A DNA stretch of 64,000 nt, taken from assembly GCA_030429545.1 (NCBI GenBank), contig JAUIFF010000002.1, positions 558,001-622,000 of the forward strand, given 5' to 3'. A model generated the notes under the pieces. It was given only the letters and a program-made list of their open reading frames with translations, made no database searches and was not told the DNA's origin. Every line of letters starts with the position of its first letter. Within the stretch, counting starts at the first letter, position 1. The DNA is from Polyangia bacterium (lineage in GTDB: Bacteria > Myxococcota_A > Polyangia > Nannocystales > Nannocystaceae). This document shows positions 16,444 to 26,428 of this stretch, in pieces. The position numbers and the translations under genes are program-made.

Positions 16444-18945
16444 ATGTCGATGATTACTCGCCCACGAACCGTTTTAACCCAAGTCAGCATTTCCCTTGTA
16501 TGTGCACTCGGTTTGGGTGCTGCGACCGGGGCCCAGGCTGCGAGCAGCTCGGCGGCTTCGGTCAGCCCGATGGGTGGCAATGGCCACAACGTCAACTTTG
16601 ACGGTCGGATCTTTATCGTCACCCAGGGACCAACCGATGCCACTGGTGGCTGGTTTTTGTTTGTGTTTCGCCCGGAGAACGTGCGCTACAAGCCCGGTGG
16701 TCGGGTCGACCTTGAGCAGGGGGCCTTTTCGGAGCGCGCCCAAATCCAGCCGTGGGAAAACGGTGAGAACGCCCTAGCGATTTGTGAGCCGAACCCCGAC
16801 AACACGCCCTATCCCTGCGACGATGCCGGCACTGCCGACATGAATGGTGCGTATGCATGTTATGAGTTTGTAATTATCGACTCAAATGCATTTCCAAACC
16901 AATACAACGGCCTGCGCCGGCGCCCGCTCAAGGTTTGGGTAGCCGAGCCAGAAACCGCCACCGCCCACTACCACAAACACGCCTGGACCGGCGGCTACGA
17001 GCCTGTTCGCGGCAACGGCAACGTCGACCTCCGGGGGATTGAGGCCACCGTGACCCGTGATGGCAAGTTGCTTGCGTGGCAGGGCCACCCGGATAACGAC
17101 GGCAAGATCGATACCCTGATGTACGCGACCAACCCCACCCCCTGTGGCGGTTCGGGGTGGGACGGGCCCTATTCGATCTCACACATGTACAACGACCCCA
17201 AGGTGGTCGGAAAGTATCCGCTCGGCGAGCGCCAGTTACGGGCCGCCGACGGGGTCCCGTTTAGCGACGGTCAAATCGTGCGTGGGGGTTACCCGTGGTT
17301 GTTTCCCGAGGGCGACGCCCTGACGTTTGCGGCCACCGTGATGCCCTGCCAGGGGCAAGAAAATCCACCTGGCTGCGGGGCCAGGCGCAACTCGTTGTCG
17401 GTGATCGGCTACCCCACCAACTGGGGTGTGGGCCCGATCGACGGCGGTCTCAACCCGACCAACAACGACCAGGTACGACTGTTTTTCTCGTCGCCGGGGG
17501 CGACGATGTTCGAGCAAGTACCACTCACCGGGGGCACGGATGTCTGGCCGATGTTTGGCTCAAACACGGCAAATTACGCCGATGTGGTGTTTGACGATGC
17601 GCTCGACGGACAGTTCGCCGGCGTCTGGCATATGAACGAGTCGGTCAATACCGCCGGCGATTTGCAGTTCAATCGCACGCCCGACACCAGCGGCTACTTC
17701 AACACCGCGGTTGTCAACGGCGCGACTTTTCCCGCGGCCAACAATGGGCTGTTTGGCAAGGCCCTGGTGTTTGACGGCGCCAACGACTGGCTCGAAGTAG
17801 CCCACAACGACAGCCTCAATCCGGTCAATGCCCTGTCGATTGAGATGTGGGTCAACCCGGCGAGCCCGGTGAGTTGCGATGGCAACAACAACTGGCGGGC
17901 CCTGCTGGGGAAGGGGCCTGTTGGACAAGGTGCATATTCATTTGTTTTGGAGCAGGAGCAACGCATTCAGGCCCGCGTGCTTGCCGGGGGTGAGCAACGC
18001 GCGGTGTGGTCGGCGGCCGGCATACCGGTGGGGGAGTGGACCCACATCGGCATGAGCTACGACGGCGCGACCGGGGCGATGCGCTTGTACTTCAACGGCG
18101 AGCTAGCGGGCGAGGCCGATTACCCACCGGCCACCCTAGACGGCAGCCCGCACAACCTGTTTATCGGTGGCCCGGGGGGCAACGCCGGAGCCTGTCCCAA
18201 CGGCAATGGTGTGTTTCACGGGGCGATCGACGAACTGCGAATTTCCCGGGTCGTCCGCGACCTGAGCTTTGCCCCGCGGCCCGGCAGTGCCTCGGCATTT
18301 GTCAGCCAGACGGTCCCCATGCAGGTCGAGGCCGGCCAGCCGTTTACCGCGGAGTTTACGTTTCGCAACATGGGGACCACCGCATGGTCGGGCCCGCTGC
18401 GCATGAGTTTGGGTTCGCAGGCCCCCCAGGACAACTCGACCTGGGGGACAGGTCGTGTCGGACTGCCGAGTGGCCGGGTTCAGCCAGGCAACCCCGTAAC
18501 GATCACGGCCGAACTGACCGCGCCGGCTGAAGTCGGTGTGTATCCAATGCAGTGGAAGATGGTTCACGAAGGTGTCGAGTGGTTTGGCCAGGCTTCGCAG
18601 GAGTTGATGGTTGAAGTCGTGCCCTATGTCGAACCTCCAGAAACCGATACCGATACCGATACCGATACCGGGACCACCGGTGGAACGGGCTCGACCGGAG
18701 GCGATACCGAAGCGACTTCGACCACAGATGCGGGGCAGACAACCGGCGACGAGACAGGTGCTGGTTCGAGTGGAGGCGAAACTGCGGGTCCGACCGGGCC
18801 GGCCTTGCCCCCGGGAGCCTCAGACTCCGGCGACATGGATGGTGAAGGCGGCTGTGCCTGCCATATGCAGTCGACGCAAGGGACCAGGCTCGGGCTGTTG
18901 TGGGCCTGCGGCGTGTTGGTACTTTTGCGTCGGAGGCGGGGGTAG
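16444..18945 (+). CDS. Secreted LamG-domain protein with sorting tag
   Basis: An 833-residue extracellular protein. The signal peptide ends near AQAASSSA. A beta-rich N-terminal region (to about residue 390; tyrosine/tryptophan-rich, with HYHKHAWTGGYEPV) is not recognised. A concanavalin A-like LamG domain follows (about 395-600: AGVWHMNES, ALSIEMWVNP, GAIDELRISRVVRD), typical of carbohydrate binding. Then comes an Ig-like/NBR1-type domain (VEAGQPFTAEFTFRNMGTT), a Thr/Gly/Glu linker, and GCAC, a hydrophobic segment and RRRRG, the MYXO-CTERM plan. The start is one of three close in-frame candidates (16438 GTG, 16444 and 16450 ATG). No catalytic residues are recognised. Confidence 0.83.
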   Translation: MSMITRPRTVLTQVSISLVCALGLGAATGAQAASSSAASVSPMGGNGHNVNFDGRIFIVTQGPTDATGGWFLFVFRPENVRYKPGGRVDLEQGAFSERAQIQPWENGENALAICEPNPDNTPYPCDDAGTADMNGAYACYEFVIIDSNAFPNQYNGLRRRPLKVWVAEPETATAHYHKHAWTGGYEPVRGNGNVDLRGIEATVTRDGKLLAWQGHPDNDGKIDTLMYATNPTPCGGSGWDGPYSISHMYNDPKVVGKYPLGERQLRAADGVPFSDGQIVRGGYPWLFPEGDALTFAATVMPCQGQENPPGCGARRNSLSVIGYPTNWGVGPIDGGLNPTNNDQVRLFFSSPGATMFEQVPLTGGTDVWPMFGSNTANYADVVFDDALDGQFAGVWHMNESVNTAGDLQFNRTPDTSGYFNTAVVNGATFPAANNGLFGKALVFDGANDWLEVAHNDSLNPVNALSIEMWVNPASPVSCDGNNNWRALLGKGPVGQGAYSFVLEQEQRIQARVLAGGEQRAVWSAAGIPVGEWTHIGMSYDGATGAMRLYFNGELAGEADYPPATLDGSPHNLFIGGPGGNAGACPNGNGVFHGAIDELRISRVVRDLSFAPRPGSASAFVSQTVPMQVEAGQPFTAEFTFRNMGTTAWSGPLRMSLGSQAPQDNSTWGTGRVGLPSGRVQPGNPVTITAELTAPAEVGVYPMQWKMVHEGVEWFGQASQELMVEVVPYVEPPETDTDTDTDTGTTGGTGSTGGDTEATSTTDAGQTTGDETGAGSSGGETAGPTGPALPPGASDSGDMDGEGGCACHMQSTQGTRLGLLWACGVLVLLRRRRG

Positions 18946-19005
18946 CCGGGGATGTCGCGACGTAGAGGTGGTTGTCTAGGTGGAGCCCCGGGAGCCTCAA
19001 AAAAG

Positions 19006-20604
19006 ATGTTGATGCATTTAGTTGGAGGTGCTCGGTGGGGTCTACTCGGCCTGCTATGTGCGGGGTTGATGTCCGCCTGCGGCGAGCCGGATGCCATGTC
19101 AACCGAGACTTCGGTAACCGAGCAACCGACCACCGAGGGAACGACCGACGATACCCTCGACACCACGGGCGAAACGGGGCAACCGACCGGGGAATCGAGC
19201 GACGCGACCTCGACAACCGCGGGGCTGCCAAGTTGTGAAACCCCCGAAGGTGGGGTGATCGCGATTTCGGGTGAGACACCGCCACAGCCGCTACCAGTTG
19301 TGCTCGAGCCGGGAGCCGTGTGTGAGCTCGAGCTCACCCTCGATACGCCGCGGATTGTGGCTGTGCACGCGCCCTTTGTGGCCAACGTACTCGTTGCAGA
19401 TACATCCCAATCCGAGCCCGGCTGGGTCCGGCCCACGCTGTTGCAGCCGGGTAGCCACGAGCTTGTGCTCGAACATACGGGCATGACAACGGTCGAGACC
19501 ACAGTTGCCCTTAGCGATTTTGGCCCACCGGTGGAAGAGGTTGTGCGCGAGCGCAGCCTGGTGTGGACCGACCCAGCACTGACCGACGGTCCCGACCGCT
19601 GTGGGCTCGCCTGTGTGATGGCGGCAATTGCCGAGGATGGTCATGGGGGCAGGTTGCTGCAGCACTGGTTTGACCGGTTTGCGACCACCGCCCATTCCGA
19701 ACGGCTCGGGCCGGCGCAGTTTCTCGATGCCTTTGCTGAGGAGTTGGGGCCCGACCCCAGCCTGTGGGACCTCGATGCACTGCCGTTTGTGGTCACAGCG
19801 GTGCACAATCGCATCGACCTCAACAACGGCGAGCACTGCGGGGAGTTTCGTATATCGATGGCCTCGACCGACCCGATCTATCGCCCGTTTCACCTGATAT
19901 TTTTGTTTATACAACCACCCCAGGCCGAGGACCTCTCACCCGCGGGCGTGGCCCACTGTACCCAAACGGCCCTGCGTTGGGCCGAGTTGAGTGCACTCGA
20001 CCAGGCTAGTTTTGTGGCCGAGGCCGGGGCGTGGATGGAGGAGCTCGTTGCAGTGGAGGGATTTGTCGCGGCCGAGTCCCTCGAGTTCATGATTTCCCCG
20101 TGGGAGTGGCGGCAATGGTTTTTTGAGGACAGCCCCGAGCCACAACCCGGGCTCTCGCAGGTCCTCGAAAACCGTCCCCTGTTTCAAACCCTCGACATTC
20201 CCCGGCTCAACCAGCCCGGGGACGAACGCGACGCGTTTTTGCAGTGGGTCGCCGACAATGCAGCCGCGCTCAACGACCGCCAATTGCTCCTGCCCGAGAG
20301 CTACCGGGCACCCTCGGCTCGCCTCAACCAGGGGGTCCCGTGGGTGCCGCTCAACCTCGACGGGGTCGAGCCAGGCGTGCTCGAGCAATTTCCCGAACTG
20401 CGCCAAAACCTCGAAATCATCGGTTGTCCCGCGTGTCATGCCACCGATGCCGAGTTTGTCCAAACCCTGCCAGACCGCACGTTTTCGCCGTTTTACGACA
20501 GCGAACTCGATGCCCGCGAGGTGTACCTACAAGATTTTGCCCACGGGCTTGCAGCCACACCGCCACACGGGCCGTTACAATCCGGGCCCGTGTTGCCGCC
20601 TTGA
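19006..20604 (+). CDS. Lipoprotein with single CxxCH motif, unknown function
   Basis: A 532-residue predicted lipoprotein: ATG 19006 (or 19012) gives a signal peptide with lipobox MSAC, followed by a Thr/Asp/Glu linker, a beta-rich domain (about 80-190) and an alpha/beta region containing NRIDLNNGEHCGEFRIS and FHLIFLFIQP. Related wording occurs in other delta-proteobacterial cell-surface proteins of unknown function. A CPACH motif near residue 484 could bind heme c or be a disulfide pair. The last 12 codons and the stop lie in a 38-bp sequence duplicated about 800 bases downstream, see the repeats. Confidence 0.72.
   Translation: MLMHLVGGARWGLLGLLCAGLMSACGEPDAMSTETSVTEQPTTEGTTDDTLDTTGETGQPTGESSDATSTTAGLPSCETPEGGVIAISGETPPQPLPVVLEPGAVCELELTLDTPRIVAVHAPFVANVLVADTSQSEPGWVRPTLLQPGSHELVLEHTGMTTVETTVALSDFGPPVEEVVRERSLVWTDPALTDGPDRCGLACVMAAIAEDGHGGRLLQHWFDRFATTAHSERLGPAQFLDAFAEELGPDPSLWDLDALPFVVTAVHNRIDLNNGEHCGEFRISMASTDPIYRPFHLIFLFIQPPQAEDLSPAGVAHCTQTALRWAELSALDQASFVAEAGAWMEELVAVEGFVAAESLEFMISPWEWRQWFFEDSPEPQPGLSQVLENRPLFQTLDIPRLNQPGDERDAFLQWVADNAAALNDRQLLLPESYRAPSARLNQGVPWVPLNLDGVEPGVLEQFPELRQNLEIIGCPACHATDAEFVQTLPDRTFSPFYDSELDAREVYLQDFAHGLAATPPHGPLQSGPVLPP
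20563..20600 (+). repeat. Direct repeat, copy 1, 3' end of lipoprotein gene
   Basis: A 38-bp sequence, 37 of 38 bases identical to 21367-21404. It contains a 9-bp inverted repeat (ACACGGGCC / GGCCCGTGT) and encodes the last residues PHGPLQSGPVLPP of the lipoprotein at 19006-20604. Confidence 0.92.
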
Positions 20605-20757
20605 GATTAGAGCGCACAATGAAGGAGTTGGTGGGTGTAGAGAATGTGCGTATGTTCAGTGTTTGGTGTTAGATAGGAATTGAATAGAGTTTTTGATTGT
20701 ATATCAAACATACAAGTATTAGGATGGGGAGTGCTCTGTTCATTGCGGATTTTCCCC

Positions 20758-21324
20758 ATGTTTGCGCTCCTGGCAACGCTAGGACTTTGTAGTGGCTGCG
20801 CATTGTTTCAAACCCAGGCAAAGGCAGATGCGCATGCGCCTAATCCAAATTTCTTTCCGGCGGCGACGATCGAGAGTTCCTATTCACTAAAGAGTGTGGA
20901 TGCACCAGAAGAAGAGGTTTGTTCATCTCTTAGTGGTTCGGTCGACATGTGTGTGACTGGATTTCACTCTGCATTCTCGAGTGGTGTCAATAGTGTACTT
21001 TCTCGCTACCTAAGCAGAACGGACCGTAAGGCAGACTATCAGGCGGTGTTTCGCATGCTCAAATTCTCGCACAGCTCTGCGGCTGTCGACACGGCTGGCC
21101 GCTCCCACGGTGTGTGGTTAAGTCTCGACTGGCAGTTTGAACTACACGATTCAAGTGGCCGACCCAAAGTGCAGCTCGCCGGGACGACTCGTGGGCCAAC
21201 GGCGGTGACAAAACGGACAGAGTTAGCGAGACATGTTGAGGATTTGCTCGGTGTCGTGCTTCAGCAGATTGCAGTTGGGCTCAACGAGTCGAAGTTTTGG
21301 GAGGCCGAGGGCGCGACGGGGTGA
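20758..21324 (+). CDS. Small lipoprotein in a lower-GC segment
   Basis: A 188-residue predicted lipoprotein. ATG 20758 opens a signal peptide with lipobox LCSGC; a TTG 26 codons upstream is possible. The mature protein has a DxC/CSSLSGSVDMC pair and a region reminiscent of lipoproteins of the LPP20/CsgG-adjacent kind, but I do not recognise the family. Base composition is clearly less GC-rich than its neighbours (codons such as TTT, AAA, TCT, GAT are common), and the gene with its upstream AT-rich region lies between the two copies of a 38-bp direct repeat. Acquisition by insertion is a reasonable inference. Confidence 0.72.
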   Translation: MFALLATLGLCSGCALFQTQAKADAHAPNPNFFPAATIESSYSLKSVDAPEEEVCSSLSGSVDMCVTGFHSAFSSGVNSVLSRYLSRTDRKADYQAVFRMLKFSHSSAAVDTAGRSHGVWLSLDWQFELHDSSGRPKVQLAGTTRGPTAVTKRTELARHVEDLLGVVLQQIAVGLNESKFWEAEGATG

Positions 21325-21366
21325 GTCGTCGCGCCGGTGAGCTCCGCTCTACCCGTTTGGGTACAC

Positions 21367-21404
21367 CCACACGGGCCGTTACAATCCGGGCCCGTGTTTC
21401 CGCC
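21367..21404 (+). repeat. Direct repeat, copy 2
   Basis: Second copy of the 38-bp sequence at 20563-20600, with one substitution (G to T). In the same frame it still reads PHGPLQSGPVFPP followed directly by a TAG stop, so it looks like a detached C-terminus of the lipoprotein gene upstream. Confidence 0.92.
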
Positions 21405-21416
21405 GTAGTTTGTGTA

Positions 21417-22808
<1,392 letters not shown>

Positions 22809-22822
22809 GGTAAAATCTTACT

Positions 22823-22836
22823 CTTAAGACATGTCT
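22823..22836 (-). promoter_or_regulatory. AGACATGT element upstream of Gly-rich lipoprotein
   Basis: On the minus strand AGACATGTCTTAAG begins 28 bases before the ATG. The core AGACATGTCT is a perfect palindrome. Similar elements precede the genes starting at 35320, 56208 and 58707. Promoter or operator role is inferred. Confidence 0.4.
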
Positions 22837-22961
22837 GCTTGGTCATCAATTAACAATGCGGGCGTGAGTCGCAGCCGGACGAACAGGTCTGAGCGCCCCG
22901 GCCGGTGACTGAGCGCCCCTTTAAAGAGGGCAGTTGTCGTCTGCATGCGCTTTTGCCCACG

Positions 22962-22986
22962 AAAAAAGCTCCCGGTCGGGAGCTTT
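22962..22986 (-). terminator. Rho-independent terminator of the copper monooxygenase gene
   Basis: A 10-base inverted repeat (AAAGCTCCCG / CGGGAGCTTT) with a two-base centre; on the minus strand it ends in a run of six T. It lies 20 bases past the stop at 23007. Confidence 0.85.
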
Positions 22987-23006
22987 CGAGTTGGTTGTGT
23001 TCGCGC

Positions 23007-24449
23007 CTACGGGTAAAAATTTGTATACGCAACACCGTAGACGCCAAGGCACATCTCATCGAGGGTCTCTTCGCCTAGGTAGACATCGATCGGGGTTTCG
23101 TGGCCGAGCTCGTCGAGGGCTTCGACCACGTAGGGGTTGCTCATCGAGTTGTTGTATTTGCAACGCATCGACAGGGTGTCACCCGGTTTGATGGTCGGCA
23201 ATGCGGCGAACTCGGCGTTGTAGCGATAACCGCGTTGCCACTCAAAACTGTAGCTCGGGGTATGCAGCAGGCACTCTTGGCCCGGTTCGCCGCCGGGGTT
23301 GGCCCGCTCGATCCCCAGCAACATATCGTAGCCGACGTAGTGCATGTGGGTCGATACCGACCACAGCATCAGCGGGGGAATCTCGTTGGGGAGCGTAAAC
23401 TGCATGGTCTCGGTGTGAGCCGTGGCGTCGGCGGGGATCCGAAACTCGGGGTTGCCGTCGTCACCGGGGCCGGCGAGCAGTTCGGGGGCATTTTCAAAGT
23501 TGCCGATCAGCGCCATTTCGGCGACGAACGGCGGGCGCCCGTCGTACCACTTGAGATCGATCGACGTGCCCGGGTCGACCTCGGACCCGGCACCGGTCGG
23601 GTGGTAATGAATGTTCATGATGATCCGCGAGCCGGCCGGAATCCTAAAGGCAGCTTCGTCGGGTGTTTGGGTCGGCACGCCACCCGGCGCCCAGGCAGCG
23701 ATCAGGGCATCGCCATTGATACCGCCACCGGGGCACGACCAGTACCCCTGCTCACCCGCCTGCTGCTCCGACGAACCATCTTCGTCGGTGTAGACCAGCA
23801 CGTGGTGCACGATCGCTTCGTTGCCGGCGATGATTTGGGCAGCTTGCAAATAGGTATCTTCGGTCAGGCCCGGATCGACGCTGAAGCACAAAAACTGATC
23901 CTTGTTGCCCTCGATGGTGACGGGCCTGGGGGAGGTTAGGCGGACGTCGGCATCCTTGAGCTCGAGGTCGGGTGGGGTCGGCAGCGGTGCGGCGTTGTCG
24001 GGGTCGCCCATCGGTGCCTCGGCATCGGCCCAGTCACGGAGCATGGTTTTTTCGTCGTCGCTGAGGCTGATGTCGTCCATAAACCCATGCCGGGTTTGGC
24101 ACTCGTCGGTCTGGACCGCGGCAAACGGCGGCATCGATCCATCTTCGACCGAGTCGGCCATCAAGCTCGCCCACGGCATGGCCGAGTCGTAGTCGGTCAA
24201 CGAAAACGGACCAATGCTGTCGGGTTTGTGGCAGCCAGAACACTTGCCGGCGACCAGTGGGGCGATGTCCTGATACCAAGTCGGTGCATTTGCAGTGCCG
24301 GTATCGGTGCCCGTGTCCGTGTCGGTCTCGCCGGTGGTCTCCGAACCGGTCGTGCCGGAGTCGCTGCTAGTGCCGGTGTCGTCACCACAGGCGACCGCGA
24401 GCATGAGAGATGTCAGCAGGGAAATAGCAACGGGATAACGGCAGGACAT
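23007..24449 (-). CDS. Heme c-containing copper type II monooxygenase-like lipoprotein
   Basis: A 480-residue predicted lipoprotein: lipobox AVAC, Thr/Asp linker, a cytochrome c-type region with CSGCH and a downstream SMPP methionine, then the tandem beta-sandwich of ascorbate-dependent type II copper monooxygenases (PHM/DBM-like). Visible copper ligands: the His pair in IVHHVLVYTD and IHYHP for the CuA site, HMHYVG (His-x-His) and a Met in ETLDEMC for the CuB site. The family hydroxylates C-H bonds using two single-electron transfers; a fused heme could supply those electrons in place of ascorbate, which is inference. Substrate unknown. Confidence 0.87.
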   Translation of the reverse strand: MSCRYPVAISLLTSLMLAVACGDDTGTSSDSGTTGSETTGETDTDTGTDTGTANAPTWYQDIAPLVAGKCSGCHKPDSIGPFSLTDYDSAMPWASLMADSVEDGSMPPFAAVQTDECQTRHGFMDDISLSDDEKTMLRDWADAEAPMGDPDNAAPLPTPPDLELKDADVRLTSPRPVTIEGNKDQFLCFSVDPGLTEDTYLQAAQIIAGNEAIVHHVLVYTDEDGSSEQQAGEQGYWSCPGGGINGDALIAAWAPGGVPTQTPDEAAFRIPAGSRIIMNIHYHPTGAGSEVDPGTSIDLKWYDGRPPFVAEMALIGNFENAPELLAGPGDDGNPEFRIPADATAHTETMQFTLPNEIPPLMLWSVSTHMHYVGYDMLLGIERANPGGEPGQECLLHTPSYSFEWQRGYRYNAEFAALPTIKPGDTLSMRCKYNNSMSNPYVVEALDELGHETPIDVYLGEETLDEMCLGVYGVAYTNFYP

Positions 24450-24635
24450 GGCAACTCCAAGACTGCAACGAGGGTACGGTGTTCACCGTTGGTCTGGAAG
24501 TGACGAAACGGTCGCTTATCTCACATTGTAGATAGCCAGTTTGGGTGAAACCCCGGCTTGTAACACCCCTGCAACAGACCGCGACGCCGCAAATCATTCG
24601 GCCTGGAGATCCCGGTTTCTGTCCCGGGGGACACA

Positions 24636-24674
24636 ACACAAACAAGCCCGGCCGCCGCTTGGCAACCGGGCTTG
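24636..24674 (-). terminator. Terminator of RNA ligase gene
   Basis: Perfect 9-bp stem (CAAGCCCGG / CCGGGCTTG) with a 14-base loop, followed on the minus strand by TTTGTGTTG, about 34 bases beyond the stop at 24708. Confidence 0.75.
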
Positions 24675-24707
24675 GTCTTTGCTGTTCGCAGTCGTTGGCG
24701 AGCAGAC

Positions 24708-25802
24708 TTAGTTGTATTCGGTCCCGCCCTTGCGCAGGAGGTAGGCCGCCGAAACGCTCTTGAGCTGGACGCGACCGAGCTTGTCGTGGTGGCGTTCGAC
24801 CACCGGCCGCACAACCACGCCCTCGCGGATGTGCAACTTTTTGCCACTCACGGTTTCGCGACCATTTGTATGCTCATGCAAGGTTTCCCGCGCAAATGGA
24901 CCGCGGTAGACCACCGGCACGCGGGCGAGCTCGAGTGCGCGACAGGCCTGGCTGAGCGCCTCGTGCCCGAGGTATGCGCCCGAGCCGGGGACTCCGACGT
25001 AAATGTCGAACACGCGAAAGCCGAGCTCGTCCTCTGAGTTGGCGACTGCGCCATAGGACAGGTCCTGAACGCCGCGGCCAAACACCTCACCGAGGACAAA
25101 TACCGGCTTACCAGCTGCGAGCTCCTCGCCAAACACCCGGGACAGCCGTGCGCTGATCTCGAGCTTGCGAGCGACCCGCAGGTACAGGTTGCTGGCATTT
25201 TTCTCCGCGTCCGGTACGAGGGCGATTCCCTTGGCCGCGAGACCCTTTGAGCTCACAACCAACCGGCCGTGCTCGGGGTGGGCCATGGCCTCGGGCATCC
25301 ATCCAAGCTGGCACCACGTGCCGTGGATCTTCTCGGTAAAAATGACCTCTTCGCCCGCGGCGATGACATCGGGAAACCGCTTAAAGTTTTCGATGTCGTA
25401 ACGCATGCAGCGGTCGAGGCCAGCCGGATAGACGGCCCCGCTCATGTGCGTGGGCACGGGCGGCTCGTACTTGGTAATCCCGAGCTCGTTGGCAACATCG
25501 ATGCCCTCGTCCCAACCTTCGTGTGCTGGCAAGCAAATACCCTGCGAGAGCACGCCGCGAAGCTTGATAGCTTTTACCCGATTTTTGCCGGATCCGGCCA
25601 ACCTTCCAACAAGTCCGAGCGACTCGAGCACAGCCTCGGGCACAAGTGCCTGTTCGGGGATATAGGCCACCAAGTCCCCGGTTTTAAACTGACCCTTGCG
25701 TACCACCGAGCAGTAGTCGCCAATCCTGGCGAGCTCCAAGGCATCGGCGTTGGGGTGGGGGGCAATGGTGACGCGAACAGTTGTAACAGCAAACGTTGAC
25801 AT
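24708..25802 (-). CDS. RNA ligase, DRB0094 (DraRnl) family
   Basis: A 364-residue ATP-dependent RNA ligase. The N-terminal OB-like module (RVTIAPHPNADALELARIG, KNRVKAIKLRGVLSQGICLP) and the adenylyltransferase domain match the Deinococcus DRB0094-type family, which seals nicks with 3'-OH/5'-PO4 ends when the RNA side is 3'. Motif I is EKIHGTW with Lys158 as the AMP-accepting residue, and motif V is near VQLKSVSAAYL. I chose ATG 25802 over an upstream GTG/ATG because it starts the conserved region. It lies 84 bases downstream of two tRNA-Gln genes on the same strand, so tRNA repair is a possible role; that is inference. Confidence 0.9.
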   Translation of the reverse strand: MSTFAVTTVRVTIAPHPNADALELARIGDYCSVVRKGQFKTGDLVAYIPEQALVPEAVLESLGLVGRLAGSGKNRVKAIKLRGVLSQGICLPAHEGWDEGIDVANELGITKYEPPVPTHMSGAVYPAGLDRCMRYDIENFKRFPDVIAAGEEVIFTEKIHGTWCQLGWMPEAMAHPEHGRLVVSSKGLAAKGIALVPDAEKNASNLYLRVARKLEISARLSRVFGEELAAGKPVFVLGEVFGRGVQDLSYGAVANSEDELGFRVFDIYVGVPGSGAYLGHEALSQACRALELARVPVVYRGPFARETLHEHTNGRETVSGKKLHIREGVVVRPVVERHHDKLGRVQLKSVSAAYLLRKGGTEYN

Positions 25803-25886
25803 GGGACACCTACCGGCTTCTAAATCGATCAACAAGCATGGTTCATGGAACAGTCCGATCCTCTGTCAGTAGGACATGAGGGGGAG

Positions 25887-25958
25887 TTCCGGGACCTGGA
25901 CTCGAACCAGGAATTCCAGAATCAAAATCTGGCGGGTTGCCAATTACCCCATCCCGGA
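25887..25958 (-). tRNA. tRNA-Gln (anticodon TTG)
   Basis: A 72-base cloverleaf on the minus strand: acceptor stem TCCGGGA/TCCCGGA, D stem GGGT/ACCC, anticodon stem CCAGA/TCTGG with loop TTTTGAT, T arm CCTGG-TTCGAGT-CCAGG. Anticodon UUG reads CAA. The CCA end is not encoded. Confidence 0.96.
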
Positions 25959-26015
25959 GCGGGACGACAGGGCTTTGTGTAGGCCCTGTCGTTTCGGACA
26001 GAATTACCCGTCCGA

Positions 26016-26090
26016 TTGGGGAGGCAGGGCTCGAACCTGCAATATCCGGAGTCAGAGTCCGGCGCCTTAAACCAATTCGACCACTCCCCA
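26016..26090 (-). tRNA. tRNA-Gln (anticodon CTG)
   Basis: A 75-base cloverleaf on the minus strand: acceptor TGGGGAG/CTCCCCA, anticodon stem CCGGA/TCCGG with loop CTCTGAC, T arm GCAGG-TTCGAGC-CCTGC. Anticodon CUG reads CAG. It is upstream of the other tRNA-Gln by 57 bases, so the two are probably one transcript. Confidence 0.96.
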
Positions 26091-26428
26091 GTCGAGCTCC
26101 AAAAACGCAGCCCGTCGCCTTGGGTTCGCGTGCCGAGATGTCGTACGCGAGGTCTACCCATAATGCGGGCTCCGACCAACTACGACACATCTCAGCGTGT
26201 ACTCACGCGAGAAACCACGGGCTGCTAGGCCTGTTGTCGATATGGTCGTGCCATCCACATAACGCCGGCAACGTAGCATGATTGCCGGGGGCTGACAAGC
26301 GCTACTGTCAGATTATTTTTATGCGCAGTTTTGCGGCAGGTGTACGCGGCTGCATGACAACTGCGTGGGCGGGAAAGCACGGGTGAGCTGCTGCCGGTCG
26401 CCAGTTAGGTGCATGTTGATACACCCAT
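26091..26428 (-). other. Intergenic region upstream of tRNA-Gln pair, no gene seen
   Basis: 338 bases without a convincing reading frame. It must contain the promoter of the minus-strand tRNAs near its left end. A hairpin (CTGACA / TGTCAG, 26292-26311) is followed on the plus strand by an AT-rich run. On the right are two imperfect copies of the iterated motif (TGTTGATACA and TGTATGTACT). Confidence 0.6.

Noticed and set aside
20563..20600. Hairpin as an ordinary terminator
   Set aside because: It lies inside the coding end and the stem is not followed by a T-run; the duplicate structure is better treated as a direct repeat.
26292..26311. Hairpin as terminator of the symporter gene
   Set aside because: The AT-rich run is on the plus strand, away from the minus-strand gene end, so the orientation does not fit well.
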